This document shows, piece by piece, positions 52,205-61,602 of a stretch of 64,000 bases of DNA. Both the position numbers and the translations under genes were made by a program. Below the pieces are notes generated by a model that ran no database searches, had not been told where the DNA came from, and worked only from the letters and a program-made list of their open reading frames with translations. The stretch is from Providencia rettgeri. GTDB taxonomy: Bacteria; Pseudomonadota; Gammaproteobacteria; Enterobacterales; Enterobacteriaceae. Position 1 is the first letter of the stretch; each line of letters opens with the position of its first letter. Where the stretch lies: assembly GCF_023205015.1 (NCBI RefSeq), contig NZ_CP096258.1, forward strand, positions 1,364,001 to 1,428,000, read 5' to 3'.

Positions 52205-53104
52205 TTACTCCATCATTTTTTCGATTGGTAGAACAAGAATCGAGCTTGCACCTAGCGCTTTTAATTTTTCCATGGTTTCCCAGAACAGCGTCTCGGAGCT
52301 CACCATGTGCATAGCGACACGGCTTTGTTCACCCGCTAGCGGTAAAATGGTTGGGCGTTCAGCGCCCGGCAGCAAGGCAATGATCTCTTCCAGTGTTTCA
52401 CTTGGTGCGTGTAACATAATGTATTTAGATTCGCGCGCTTGGATAACACCTTGGATGCGGGTCATCATACGGTCAATAAGTTGTTGTTTTTCCGGTGACA
52501 TTTCGCCATCACGTTGAATTAAACAGGCTTTAGAGCGGTAAATGACTTCCACTTCTTTTAGGCCGTTTGCTTCAAGAGTTGCCCCTGTAGAGACGAGGTC
52601 ACAGATGGCGTCGGAAAGACCAGCGCGCGGAGCGACTTCGACTGAGCCATTTAACAGACATGATTTAAATTGAATGCCTTTCTGGTCGAAATAGCGTTTT
52701 AACAAGTGAGGATAGGAAGTTGCAACACGTGAGCCATTTAGGCATTCTGCTCCTGTGTAGTTAAAATCTAATGGTGCGGCTAATGATAGGCGGCATCCAC
52801 CGAAATCGAGGCGGCGTAGTGTTTTGTATTGAGGGTTTTCACCTTGAGCACGGCGGTTTAATAACTCTTCTTCAAGAACGTTTTCACCGATGATCCCTAA
52901 GTCAACGACACCGTCCATGACCAGACCAGGGATATCGTCATCACGAACACGAAGTAAATCAATAGGCATATTTTCTGCATAAGCAATCAAACGTTGTTGT
53001 TGTAAATTAATTTTGATTCCACAGCGAGAAAGTAATTCTCTTGATTCTTCACTTAGACGACCTGATTTTTGTATTGCAATACGTAAACGTGATTTATCCA
53101 ACAT
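52205..53104 (-). CDS. hisG: ATP phosphoribosyltransferase HisG
   Basis: First and feedback-inhibited enzyme of histidine synthesis. 299 aa as in E. coli, the long form with a C-terminal regulatory domain. MDGVVDLGIIGENVLEE, RVATSYPHLLKRYF and the PRPP loop DLVSTGATLEANGL are seen. It is the first structural gene of the operon, about 55 bases downstream of the attenuator. Confidence 0.96.
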   Translation of the reverse strand: MLDKSRLRIAIQKSGRLSEESRELLSRCGIKINLQQQRLIAYAENMPIDLLRVRDDDIPGLVMDGVVDLGIIGENVLEEELLNRRAQGENPQYKTLRRLDFGGCRLSLAAPLDFNYTGAECLNGSRVATSYPHLLKRYFDQKGIQFKSCLLNGSVEVAPRAGLSDAICDLVSTGATLEANGLKEVEVIYRSKACLIQRDGEMSPEKQQLIDRMMTRIQGVIQARESKYIMLHAPSETLEEIIALLPGAERPTILPLAGEQSRVAMHMVSSETLFWETMEKLKALGASSILVLPIEKMME

Positions 53105-53159
53105 GACTTTACCCTTATCCCTTTAAAATTTTTTGTTTAATAACTCTTTGTTCAAGAAT

Positions 53160-53192
53160 AAAAAAACCCTCGGAAGATTATCTTCCGAGGGT
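53160..53192 (-). terminator. his operon attenuator
   Basis: Thirteen-bp stem ACCCTCGGAAGAT / ATCTTCCGAGGGT followed on the minus strand by seven T. Upstream, GGAAGA...TCTTCC at 53218-53242 offers competing pairing with the same GGAAGA/TCTTCC segments, the basis of antitermination. It lies between the leader peptide and hisG. Confidence 0.9.
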
Positions 53193-53260
53193 TCTCTCAA
53201 TTCGCATTTCAGCCACCGGAAGATTCGTTGAACGTCTTCCAGCACACATCGCCCGAAAGA

Positions 53261-53308
53261 CTAGTCAGGATGATGGTGGTGATGATGGTTGCGTGAAATA
53301 CGATTCAT
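53261..53308 (-). CDS. hisL: his operon leader peptide HisL
   Basis: Fifteen-codon leader MNRISRNHHHHHHPD with six successive histidine codons, followed by TAG. E. coli HisL has seven. Ribosome stalling at these codons when charged histidyl-tRNA is scarce prevents formation of the terminator at 53160-53192. AACGGAAG lies about 8 bases before the ATG. Confidence 0.95.
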   Translation of the reverse strand: MNRISRNHHHHHHPD

Positions 53309-53553
53309 AATGTCTTCCGTTCTGTTATTTAAGTGAATGACTAAACATTCATTGTGCTAACTAAATACTCATTGCTATCCAACCTATCCGATTTCCCACT
53401 ATGAATGCAACCTTTTTTTTAAAAATAACCAATAATAATTAGTTGTTCACTTTTTATAGTGATAAATCCCTCAGAAATTGTATTCGGAAGTTTTATGGTT
53501 TTCAGCTACTCTGTGGTTAATTTCAGTCAGTTGAACGATTGGGGAGTTATCAT

Positions 53554-54381
53554 ATGAAGAAAGTCACTATCATCGGGTTAGGGTGGGTTGGGCTCCCCCT
53601 TGCTCAGGCCTTATTGTCTCAAGGCATTCATGTGGTTGGAACTAAAACAACAGCAGATGGTATTGAAGCCGCTCAAGCGGTAGGAATAGAGTGTTATGCA
53701 TTGAAATTAACCCCAGAACTTGAGTGCGATGATGATGATTTATCACAATTGATGACTCAAAGTGATGCTATCGTCATTTTGCTTCCACCCTCTAAAATTA
53801 ATACTGGATACTATGTGACCGCAGTTGAAGCTCTGGTGAATAGCGCAATAGCATTTCAAGTGCCTAAAGTTATTTTCACATCATCTACGGCAGTTTATGG
53901 GGAACAAAATGGCGAAATGACTGAGAATAGCCCATTGGATGGCGTGACGGGATCCGCTAAAGCCTTGGTGGCGACAGAGCAGTGGTTGCATCAGTTACCG
54001 AACATATCGGTGGATATTCTGCGGTTAGCGGGATTAGTTGGTGAAAAACGACATGCAGGGCGTTTTTTAGCGGGGAAAACCGGGGTGAAAGGGGCAAACC
54101 AGCCTGTCAATATGGTACATCAAGATGATGTGATTGATGCCATTTTATTATTGCTCCAGCAGCGGCAAGGGGAGCATATTTATAACCTCTGCGCGCCAAT
54201 TCACCCAACACGAGCCGAATTTTATACTCATGCAGCGCAATCTATTGGTTTAGTCCCCCCTCAATTTATCGATGAGGAAAATGCGTTAGTGGGGAAAATT
54301 ATTAACGGTAATAAAATTTGCCAAGAACTTGGATTTGAATACCAGTACCCAAACCCAAGTTTGATGAATATGACCCTGTAA
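53554..54381 (+). CDS. yeeZ: NAD(P)-binding SDR-like protein YeeZ
   Basis: Extended short-chain-dehydrogenase-like protein of unknown substrate. The nucleotide loop GLGWVGLPLA is at the N-terminus, with TSSTAVYGEQNGEM, ILRLAGLVGEKRHAGRF and ELGFEYQYPNP matching E. coli YeeZ. An upstream in-frame start at 53539 is less likely; the ATG at 53554 has GGGGAG 7 bases before it and gives 275 aa (E. coli 274). Place beside the his operon, in divergent orientation, is as in E. coli. Its stop directly abuts the end of the convergent GST gene. Confidence 0.92.
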   Translation: MKKVTIIGLGWVGLPLAQALLSQGIHVVGTKTTADGIEAAQAVGIECYALKLTPELECDDDDLSQLMTQSDAIVILLPPSKINTGYYVTAVEALVNSAIAFQVPKVIFTSSTAVYGEQNGEMTENSPLDGVTGSAKALVATEQWLHQLPNISVDILRLAGLVGEKRHAGRFLAGKTGVKGANQPVNMVHQDDVIDAILLLLQQRQGEHIYNLCAPIHPTRAEFYTHAAQSIGLVPPQFIDEENALVGKIINGNKICQELGFEYQYPNPSLMNMTL

Positions 54382-55005
54382 TTATTTAATTGGGATCATA
54401 ACAATTTTTTGGAACGCAGGGCGGGTGGTTAGTTGTTGGTACCAGCGCTCCAAATTGTTAAATTCAGGGCGCTGCGTGACAATTTCATGCCAAGGGTAAA
54501 ATAGTGGCGCGATGGCAATGTCTGCGATACCAAATTTATCACCACTAAAATAAGCTTGGTTAGCTAATGCATTATCAGCAATGGTTAGTAACCGATTGAT
54601 ATTGCCATAAATAATTTTAGCTTGTTCTGGGTCTCTATCCGCTTCTGGGACACGAACAATTTTGTTCATCATCTGTTTAATGTGGTCGAATAAATTAGCA
54701 CCACTCCAATCCATCCATTTATCAGCGGCAGCTCGTTCTTGTATGTCTTGTGCGAGTAATAAGTGAGAATGATCAAATTTTTCCGTAAGGTAACGTAAAA
54801 TCGCATTCGATTCCCACAGTGCAAAGTCATCATCCTGTAGAGTTGGAATTGTGCTGTTTGGATTCATTTTTATATATTCAGGTGTATCTAGCCCACCAAA
54901 TGGGCCACCCACATCTTTTTGATTGTAAGCGATATTTAATTCTTCTAAGCACCAAAGTACTTTTTTGACATTGGAAGAGTTGACGCGTCCCCAAACAGTT
55001 AACAT
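54382..55005 (-). CDS. Glutathione S-transferase family protein, GstB-like
   Basis: Cytosolic GST of 207 aa. The N-terminal thioredoxin-like domain (WGRVNSSNVKKVLWCLEEL; NPNSTIPTLQDDDFALWESN with the glutathione-binding cis-proline and Glu-Ser) is followed by a helical domain (FSGDKFGIADIAIAPLFYPW). The end RWYQQLTTRPAFQKIVMIPI closely follows E. coli GstB. Substrate unknown; GstB acts on bromoacetate and related compounds. The stop codon follows the yeeZ stop without any gap. Confidence 0.85.
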   Translation of the reverse strand: MLTVWGRVNSSNVKKVLWCLEELNIAYNQKDVGGPFGGLDTPEYIKMNPNSTIPTLQDDDFALWESNAILRYLTEKFDHSHLLLAQDIQERAAADKWMDWSGANLFDHIKQMMNKIVRVPEADRDPEQAKIIYGNINRLLTIADNALANQAYFSGDKFGIADIAIAPLFYPWHEIVTQRPEFNNLERWYQQLTTRPAFQKIVMIPIK

Positions 55006-55223
55006 GGCAGTCTCCTAAATTGATTTTTTTGGCATCGGACACGGTTAAGATAGATTAAATCCACTTATAGGCAAATGTTTATTTGTTACTGGTGGCCTCT
55101 ATGAAATTAAAGTCTTATATTAGGTCTAGTTATCGAATTTTGTCACAGCGATGGGTTCTCGTTTAGTGATGTTGAGTCAATGACAGTAATTTAAATGTGT
55201 AGAATTAAGTGAAGGAATAACCG

Positions 55224-56429
55224 ATGAGTAAGAAAATGTTGTCTTTAAAAACCCGTCGAGCTGGTATTGGGTTGAGTCTTTTGGTTGCCGTAACTACCAG
55301 TGCTTATGCGGCGCAGACACCGGTTGCTCCTCAAGTCGATGCAAAAGCGTTTGTTCTGATGGATTATAATAGCGGTAAAATTTTAGCTTCAGGGAATCCT
55401 GATGAGCGCTTAGATCCCGCCAGTTTAACAAAAATTATGACCAGTTATGTGATTGGCCAGGCCGTCAATGCAGGGAAAATCACGCCACAAGACATGGTCA
55501 CAGTAGGGGAAGATGCGTGGGCGACGGGTAACCCTGTTCTTAAAGGCTCCTCTTTGATGTTTCTAAAGCCAAAAGACCGTGTTTCTGTATTGGATCTAAA
55601 TAAAGGGATTGTGATCCAGTCAGGGAATGATGCCAGTATTGCCCTTGCTGATTATGTTGCAGGGAGCCAAGACTCATTTGTGAGTCTAATGAACCAATAC
55701 GTGCAAAAGATTGGTTTGAAAAACACCCATTTTAAAACGGTTCATGGCCTAGATTCAGAAGGGCAATACAGTACAGCGCGGGATATGGCATTGTTAACGC
55801 AAGCCATGATCCGCGATGTGCCTGATGAATACGCGCTGCACAAGGAAAAAGAATTTACCTTTAATAAAATTCGCCAGACTAATCGTAACCGTTTGTTATG
55901 GAGCCAAAACCTGAAAGTGGATGGCGTAAAAACTGGGCACACGAGTGGTGCTGGTCATAATTTAGTCGCCTCTGCAACAGAAGGCGATATGCGTTTGATT
56001 TCCGTCGTATTGGGGGCACCAAGTGACCGCGTGCGTTTTTCTGAAAGCGAAAAATTACTCACATGGGGTTTCCGCTTCTTTGAAACTGTCACGCCAATTA
56101 AGGCTGATGCCACATTGAAAAAGCAGCGTGTCTGGTTTGGTGATACTTCAGAAGTTGATTTAGGTGTTACCGATGATGTTTCTATCACGATCCCTAAAGG
56201 GCAGTTACAAAACTTAAAAGTGGATATTCAACTAGCTAATGATTCACTTGAAGCACCATTAGCTAAGAACCAAGCGGTAGGGACGATTAACTTTATTCTT
56301 AATGATGAAGTTATCGAGCAGCATCCTTTAGTCGCAAAAAGTGCCGTTGAGGAAGCCGGGTTCTTCGGTCGTATTTGGGATTACATTATGAAAACGATTA
56401 GCGGCTGGTGGAGTGCTATTTTCGGTTAA
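55224..56429 (+). CDS. dacC: D-alanyl-D-alanine carboxypeptidase, PBP5/PBP6 type
   Basis: Low-molecular-weight penicillin-binding protein that trims the terminal D-alanine of peptidoglycan pentapeptides. A signal peptide ends at residue 30 (SAYAA). Catalytic motifs are SLTK (Ser67, Lys70), SGN (133-135) and KTG (236-238). The C-terminal beta domain is followed by an amphipathic membrane anchor (FGRIWDYIMKTISGWWS). The 401 aa and many blocks fit E. coli DacC (400 aa) best, although H after KTG is as in DacA. DacD lies near this site in E. coli, so the orthology among the three is open. GAAGGA precedes the ATG. Confidence 0.85.
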   Translation: MSKKMLSLKTRRAGIGLSLLVAVTTSAYAAQTPVAPQVDAKAFVLMDYNSGKILASGNPDERLDPASLTKIMTSYVIGQAVNAGKITPQDMVTVGEDAWATGNPVLKGSSLMFLKPKDRVSVLDLNKGIVIQSGNDASIALADYVAGSQDSFVSLMNQYVQKIGLKNTHFKTVHGLDSEGQYSTARDMALLTQAMIRDVPDEYALHKEKEFTFNKIRQTNRNRLLWSQNLKVDGVKTGHTSGAGHNLVASATEGDMRLISVVLGAPSDRVRFSESEKLLTWGFRFFETVTPIKADATLKKQRVWFGDTSEVDLGVTDDVSITIPKGQLQNLKVDIQLANDSLEAPLAKNQAVGTINFILNDEVIEQHPLVAKSAVEEAGFFGRIWDYIMKTISGWWSAIFG

Positions 56430-56459
56430 TAATGATTAAATTGAAAATGATGTGAACAC

Positions 56460-56487
56460 AAAAATGCCTGCTAATGCAGGCATTTTT
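56460..56487. terminator. Bidirectional terminator between dacC and sdaB
   Basis: Stem AAAAATGCCTGC / GCAGGCATTTTT with a 4-base loop. A-tract and T-tract serve both convergent genes. Confidence 0.9.
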
Positions 56488-56511
56488 ATAGCACCTCATT
56501 GATAAACAAGA

Positions 56512-57879
56512 CTATTCACAGTGAGCCAATTTAATTGCTAAGCCGCCTTGGGAGGTTTCACGATATTTAGCGTTGATGTCTTTGCCTGTTTCATACATGG
56601 TTTCAATGACTTTATCGAGGCAAACCCGTGGGTCACTGACACGTCGAAGTGCCATACGGGCTGCATTGACGGCTTTGACAGAGGCAATAGCGTTGCGTTC
56701 AATACAAGGGACCTGTACTTGCCCACCAACAGGGTCACAGGTTAAGCCTAAGTTATGTTCCATAGCAATTTCTGCTGCGATACACACTTGCTCAGGGCTG
56801 CCCCCCATTAGCTCGGCTAATCCCGCAGCAGCCATCGAACAAGCTACACCGACTTCCCCTTGGCAGCCTACTTCAGCACCGGAAATTGAGGCATTCATCT
56901 TATACAGCGCACCAATTACACCGGACACCAAAAAGTAACGGGTATAGGAGTTTTCATTCACCGGGCGAATGAATTTATCATAGTAAGCTAATACCGCAGG
57001 AATAATACCGCAAGCTCCATTCGTTGGCGCTGTCACAACACGACCACCCGCTGCATTTTCTTCGTTAACGGCAAGGGCGTACATATTGATCCAATCAATC
57101 ACTGCCATTGGGTCCATGTTGGTGTTATCGGTTGTTACGAGTTGACGACGTAACGCAGCAGCTCTACGTGGCACACGTAATGGGCCCGGTAGTAAACCTT
57201 CGGTTGTCACCCCACGTTCAATACCAGACTTCATGACATCCCATACGGATGAGAGATATTGATGAATTTCTTCTTTACTACGCAGCGCTAATTCATTTTG
57301 CATCACGAGAGCGGAAAGTGATAAACCAGTTTCTTTACAGTGTTTTTGCAGGTCAGCCGCATATTTAAATGGGTAAGGGACTTGAACGACACTTTCGTCA
57401 GACTGGCCAAAGTGTTCTTCATCGACGATAAAACCACCACCGATAGAATAATAATTTTTGGTGTAAATAACATCATCACCACTAAATGCCGTAATACTCA
57501 TTCCATTTTCATGGAGAGGGAGATTGGTCGTATGAAAATTCATCCCCCCTTCAGTAGGGAAATCAACTTCATGTTGCCCATGTGCAAGGGAGAGCCTTTC
57601 AGTTTGCTCAACATTACGCATAAAAGCAGGAATAGCGTCAATATCAATGGTGTCCGGTAAGTTACCTGCAAGGCCCATAATAATCGCCATATCCGTTGCA
57701 TGGCCTTTACCCGTTAAAGAGAGCGAACCATATACATCAACTGCAATTCGTGTTGTGCGAGAGAGTAATTTTTGCTGGATAAGGTCGTCAACAAACTGTT
57801 TGCCCGCTTTCATTGGGCCGACGGTATGGGAACTTGAAGGGCCGATGCCAATTTTGAAGATATCAAATACACTAATCAT
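56512..57879 (-). CDS. sdaB: L-serine ammonia-lyase SdaB
   Basis: Iron-sulfur L-serine deaminase giving pyruvate and ammonia. GIGPSSSHTVGPMKAGKQF at the N-terminus, APTNGACGIIPAVLAYY, GAEVGCQGEVGVACSMAAAG and GLTCDPVGGQVQVPCIERNA carry the cluster cysteines. The frame is open to 57954, but the ATG at 57879 has AAGGAAG 8 bases upstream and yields 455 aa, the E. coli SdaB length. It lies 75 bases after sdaC, so it is named sdaB by context; SdaA is very similar in sequence. Confidence 0.93.
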   Translation of the reverse strand: MISVFDIFKIGIGPSSSHTVGPMKAGKQFVDDLIQQKLLSRTTRIAVDVYGSLSLTGKGHATDMAIIMGLAGNLPDTIDIDAIPAFMRNVEQTERLSLAHGQHEVDFPTEGGMNFHTTNLPLHENGMSITAFSGDDVIYTKNYYSIGGGFIVDEEHFGQSDESVVQVPYPFKYAADLQKHCKETGLSLSALVMQNELALRSKEEIHQYLSSVWDVMKSGIERGVTTEGLLPGPLRVPRRAAALRRQLVTTDNTNMDPMAVIDWINMYALAVNEENAAGGRVVTAPTNGACGIIPAVLAYYDKFIRPVNENSYTRYFLVSGVIGALYKMNASISGAEVGCQGEVGVACSMAAAGLAELMGGSPEQVCIAAEIAMEHNLGLTCDPVGGQVQVPCIERNAIASVKAVNAARMALRRVSDPRVCLDKVIETMYETGKDINAKYRETSQGGLAIKLAHCE

Positions 57880-57954
57880 ATTCAGTGCTTCCTTTTGTAG
57901 AAAGTCATTGAAATTAGGTAGCTTCCGTTGTTGGTCGCTACCTAGTGGCTTCAA

Positions 57955-59271
57955 TTAGAAGAATAACTTATATGTTGCCGCAGAGATAGCGACTAGACCC
58001 ATAATTACGATAAATACATTACTGATTTTACCTGAGTATTTGCGCATTGCAGGTACCTTGCTAATTGCATACATTGGCATCAAGAACAGTAAGATAGCGA
58101 TAACAGGGCCACCGAGGCTTTCAATAATATCCAGCACACCTGGATTCAATGTTGCCACTAACCAAGTTGTGACTAACATGAAGATTGCAGTGCCACGGTT
58201 TAACTTGCGAACATCAATTGTTTTGCCTTTTGCACGGTAAGCACGTTCGACTAGGCCATTGAAACCTTCGCGAGCACCTAAATAGTGACCAAGGAAGGAT
58301 TTAATAATTGCAATAAAAGCAATGATTGCAGCGGCATATTTAATGAATGGCTGGTCAAAATAGCCAGACAGGTAGTCAAGAATACTGATATTTTGTGCTT
58401 TAGCTTGTGCAAGATCTGCTGAAGATAAGGTAAATACACAGCTTATCACGAAGAACATAACGGTCAGCACCATCAGAATGTGTGCAGAAGCAAGGATCCG
58501 TGAACATTTTTGTTCAGCTGCATCACCGTATTCTTCACGTTTTGCAACGGAGAAAGCAGAAATAATTGGCGAGTGGTTAAATGCGAATACCATCACAGGG
58601 ATTGTCAGCCAAATAGTGACCCAGATGCTTTGTCCACCCGTATTTTTTGTTGCTTCAGTGATTCCTTCCCAAGTTAAAGTATTCAGTACATCACCAGACC
58701 AATGTGGGATCATATACAGTGAGAATGCAACCAATACGGCGATAAATGGAAACACTAACATGCTCATGACTTTGACGATGTATTTTTCGCCGAATGCCAC
58801 AATCGCCATTACTCCGCCTACAAGGATCAAGGCAAGTAACCAGCGTGGTGGCGCGCCAACGCCCAATAATTCGGTTAAAAATTTATTGACGTTATTGGTA
58901 ATGGAAACACCATAAACAAGAAGGATAGGATAAATAGCAAAGAAGTAGAGCAGCGTGATCCAGTTACCTGCTGTGCGACCAAAATGTTCTTCTACGACCT
59001 CTGTAATATCACCGTCTGGTTTTGAACCAGACAGAACGAAGCGTGTTAACCCGCGGTGAGCAAAAAATGTCATTGGGAAGGCTAATACCAGCATCAGTAA
59101 AACAGGTAATAAACCACTCATACCTGCGTTGATGGGCAAAAATAACACACCAGCACCGATAGCTGTACCATATAAACCCAGCATCCATACTGTGTCAGTT
59201 TTGCGCCAAGCATTACTCGTTACTGTTTGCGAGGCTGTTTTGTCGATGGAACCAACTTTTGTTGCATCCAT
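57955..59271 (-). CDS. sdaC: Serine/proton symporter SdaC
   Basis: Eleven-segment transporter of the HAAAP family; supplies serine to SdaB. The 438 aa (E. coli 429) start with a polar tail, then WMLGLYGTAIGAGVLFLPIN, the family hallmark. FAFNHSPIISAFSVAKREEYG and FLGHYLGAREGFNGLV are conserved loops. First gene of the sdaC-sdaB operon. An 18-bp inverted repeat lies about 120 bases upstream of its start. Confidence 0.94.
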   Translation of the reverse strand: MDATKVGSIDKTASQTVTSNAWRKTDTVWMLGLYGTAIGAGVLFLPINAGMSGLLPVLLMLVLAFPMTFFAHRGLTRFVLSGSKPDGDITEVVEEHFGRTAGNWITLLYFFAIYPILLVYGVSITNNVNKFLTELLGVGAPPRWLLALILVGGVMAIVAFGEKYIVKVMSMLVFPFIAVLVAFSLYMIPHWSGDVLNTLTWEGITEATKNTGGQSIWVTIWLTIPVMVFAFNHSPIISAFSVAKREEYGDAAEQKCSRILASAHILMVLTVMFFVISCVFTLSSADLAQAKAQNISILDYLSGYFDQPFIKYAAAIIAFIAIIKSFLGHYLGAREGFNGLVERAYRAKGKTIDVRKLNRGTAIFMLVTTWLVATLNPGVLDIIESLGGPVIAILLFLMPMYAISKVPAMRKYSGKISNVFIVIMGLVAISAATYKLFF

Positions 59272-59389
59272 AATAGTCTCCGAAAATATAAGTCAAAAAA
59301 AATCATTTAGCGTAACGACAAATGCATTACGAACTTTAATCTTTTGGTACGAACAATTATCCAATAACCATTGTTTTCTTTTGCGTAAC

Positions 59390-59443
59390 AAACTGATTGA
59401 AAATAAAACTCATATTAGGTCTAAATTTATTTTCAATCAGTTT
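59390..59443. repeat. Perfect 18-bp inverted repeat upstream of sdaC
   Basis: AAACTGATTGAAAATAAA and its exact complement TTTATTTTCAATCAGTTT, separated by 18 bases. The arms start about 120 bases upstream of the sdaC ATG. There is no T-tract beyond it on the minus strand. Confidence 0.85.
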
Positions 59444-60081
59444 TGCATTTTTATCATAAAATTTTAAATGTGGATTTTGAGGGTGTGAATGTATAGTTTA
59501 CCAGAATAAAATGCCGTGATCATCATCTCAAAAGAGAAATATCTCCTTAGATTGCGATAGATAATCATATTTTATAAAATTGTTAATAAAATTTGTGTTA
59601 GGTTTGCTTTTTTTATAAGTAAGATACAAGGTAAATAAGTTTAAATTTTCTTGGTTTTCAACAGAATTAAATTCTGCTGAAAAAATATTATTATATTAAT
59701 GATTGAAATTGAGCTGGTTAAAACATCATCCATATCAATATAAATATTGAGCTTTACTGTAATCATAGTACAAATGAAACGTTAAGATTGAATTATAACG
59801 AATTGATAATAAATGAAATATTTTTATTTTTCAGATTGGTTCATTGCGTGACTAATTAGTTTAAAAACTAGAGGAAAGATAACTATATATTAATTATTTT
59901 ACGTTTTTTTTGTGCTTATATTTGCTACTTTTTTTGCAACGAAAAAAATAATTAAAATAGGTAACAAGATATTTGTTAACTGATTGTTTTAATAATTTCA
60001 TTGATAACTTCAAAAAAGTTTTAATCATGAGAGTGGAAATAAACAGAAACTTTGATTTAGCGCAATTTTTATAATGCTAAA

Positions 60082-60111
60082 AATACTGGCATTAATTAAT
60101 GCCAGTATTTG
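60082..60111. terminator. Terminator after ybjG
   Basis: Palindrome AAATACTGGCATT / AATGCCAGTATTT around ATTAAT, just beyond the ybjG stop. Confidence 0.7.
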
Positions 60112-60122
60112 AATATACATTA

Positions 60123-60731
60123 TTATGGTTGAAACCAACCTTTACGAATAAGAGAGGCAAAAATAAAACTATATAGCCGAGTGATAGGTAATTGAATTTT
60201 ATACGCACCAACAGACCAGAGGATTTGAGCTAAACCACATGCGACAATCGCAAGTATAAAGGCGCCAGCCATATCTAGAGGCCAGTGAACGCCGAGGTAA
60301 ATACGCGACCAAGCAATGACAATAGCGGGGATCATCATGACAAGCCCTACCCAAGTCCTTAGCCAGAACAGGAATGCGAAAGCGAATGTAAAGACAATCG
60401 TACCATGGTTGCTCGGGAATGAAGGCGTGGCTTCATGCTCGGAGAAATTAGTGCCAATTCCCATGACAAATGGGCGGTCATGAGGTGCAAAATAGCCCAC
60501 TAACCATGAAATTGTTAAGCCAATGACGATGGCAATGGCTGCTTTACAGGCAAAGGTACGTTGGCGAGTCATATTTGGCTGGGCGCCCCAAAACCAACAA
60601 GCAACAGTAAATAGTGGAAATAATAGGATTAAGCGTTTCGCAATTACGTTTGCTACAGCAATGGTTCCACTTGCGGTTTCTGGAGTAGCATTGATCAAGT
60701 TGAATAGATCAAGGTTAAGTTGTTCCAGCAC
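60123..60731 (-). CDS. ybjG: Undecaprenyl-diphosphatase YbjG (PAP2 family)
   Basis: Membrane phosphatase that recycles undecaprenyl pyrophosphate for wall and O-antigen synthesis. Five or six membrane segments. PAP2 signature: PHDRPF, PSNHG (E. coli has PSDHG) and SRIYLGVHWPLD with the catalytic histidines. The 202 aa (E. coli 198) share the start MLEQLNLDLFNLINATP and the end IRKGW with E. coli YbjG. Monocistronic. Confidence 0.92.
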   Translation of the reverse strand: MLEQLNLDLFNLINATPETASGTIAVANVIAKRLILLFPLFTVACWFWGAQPNMTRQRTFACKAAIAIVIGLTISWLVGYFAPHDRPFVMGIGTNFSEHEATPSFPSNHGTIVFTFAFAFLFWLRTWVGLVMMIPAIVIAWSRIYLGVHWPLDMAGAFILAIVACGLAQILWSVGAYKIQLPITRLYSFIFASLIRKGWFQP

Positions 60732-60927
60732 AGTTTAGTACCTCGGACAGATAGTTAGTAAGACAGAATAGATATAAAAGGAAGATTAAAGTGTCTTAAT
60801 GAGCAGGTAAAGTCCCTTTGTCTTATTATTGAAAGCTTTGTGCGACAAATTTACTTGCGGTTTAACTATTACTCAATAATTATTGAGTGCAGTAACAGAT
60901 TTAGATAAGTAAAAGGGAGAGAAAGTG

Positions 60928-61356
60928 ATGTGGTGGCAAAAAGAGATACAACTTAACGCAAAAGCGAGAGGATTTCATTTAGTGACAGAAGAAATTCTCA
61001 GACAGCTTCCTGAACTTAGCTTAATTAAGATTGGTTTAGCCAATATTTTTATTCAACATACATCGGCATCTTTAACGATCAATGAAAATGCAGATTACAC
61101 TGTCAGAGAAGACTTCGAGAGTTTTTTTAATCATGCAGTTCCTGAAAATGAGCCTTATTATAAGCATGATTATGAAGGCAGCGATGATATGCCCGCGCAC
61201 CTAAAAAGCAGTTTATTGGGTGTAAGTTTGACTATTCCGATTACGAAAGGGCGTTTAAATTTGGGAACGTGGCAAGGGATTTATTTATGTGAGCACCGAA
61301 ACTATGGTGGAAAGCGTAGATTGGTCATTACATTGCAAGGCGAACCCAGTCGTTAG
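60928..61356 (+). CDS. yjbQ: YjbQ family protein (UPF0047)
   Basis: Small soluble protein of the UPF0047 family. E. coli YjbQ can replace thiamine phosphate synthase weakly; the natural role is unclear. FIQHTSASLTINENAD, HDYEGSDDMPAHLKSSLLG and GTWQGIYLCEHRNYGGKR give the conserved histidines of the presumed active site. A GTG precedes the ATG directly; the ATG at 60928 gives 142 aa (E. coli 138), with GGGAG upstream. Confidence 0.92.
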   Translation: MWWQKEIQLNAKARGFHLVTEEILRQLPELSLIKIGLANIFIQHTSASLTINENADYTVREDFESFFNHAVPENEPYYKHDYEGSDDMPAHLKSSLLGVSLTIPITKGRLNLGTWQGIYLCEHRNYGGKRRLVITLQGEPSR

Positions 61357-61359
61357 AAA

Positions 61360-61401
61360 CAAAAAACCCGATAGCATGAAAATAAACAGTTGGCTATCGG
61401 G
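61360..61401 (-). terminator. Terminator read on the minus strand, downstream of grxA
   Basis: Stem CCCGATAGC / GCTATCGGG; on the minus strand it is followed by GTTTTTTG. It lies 200 bases beyond the grxA stop, which would leave a long structured 3' end, and it also sits behind yjbQ. Confidence 0.6.
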
Positions 61402-61602
61402 CTCCTCAATATGGGGACATCAAAGAAAAGCAGTGGCATTAATTAAGACCTCGTCTAAAAAAGAAAGTTCTTACTTAGATGAAAAAAGTGCAATATTTTT
61501 ATTAAATTTGGCTTAAATAGCACAAAAAGAACAAGCAGAGCGTTAACACTTATAAATAAGTGAACAACTTTGCTTGTTGGGATGTAAAATGGATGTGACT
61601 AA

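Larger units (their letters stand above)
59272..60122. other. Long AT-rich intergenic region sdaC to ybjG
   Basis: About 850 bases with no convincing gene on either strand. It contains the sdaC promoter side, the inverted repeat at 59390-59443 and, at its right end, the ybjG terminator. The stretch 59.5-60.06 kb is very AT-rich with many T- and A-tracts, suggesting bent DNA or a relic of lost sequence. No tRNA or small RNA signature was seen. Confidence 0.5.

Noticed and set aside
51909..52517. 202-codon plus-strand frame across hisD and hisG
   Set aside because: Antisense to two certain operon genes; no ribosome site and no recognisable domain.
55115..59423. The 12-mer ATATTAGGTCTA upstream of dacC and of sdaC
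   Set aside because: Repeats of this length are expected many times by chance in 64 kb, and the flanking bases do not agree.
59813..59851. Twelve-codon frame (MKYFYFSDWFIA) in the sdaC-ybjG gap as a leader peptide
   Set aside because: No ribosome site, no runs of one amino-acid codon, no attenuator nearby.
61289..61516. 75-codon plus-strand frame overlapping the end of yjbQ
   Set aside because: It reads through the yjbQ end and the hairpin at 61367-61401 and resembles nothing known. The region looks like untranslated DNA.
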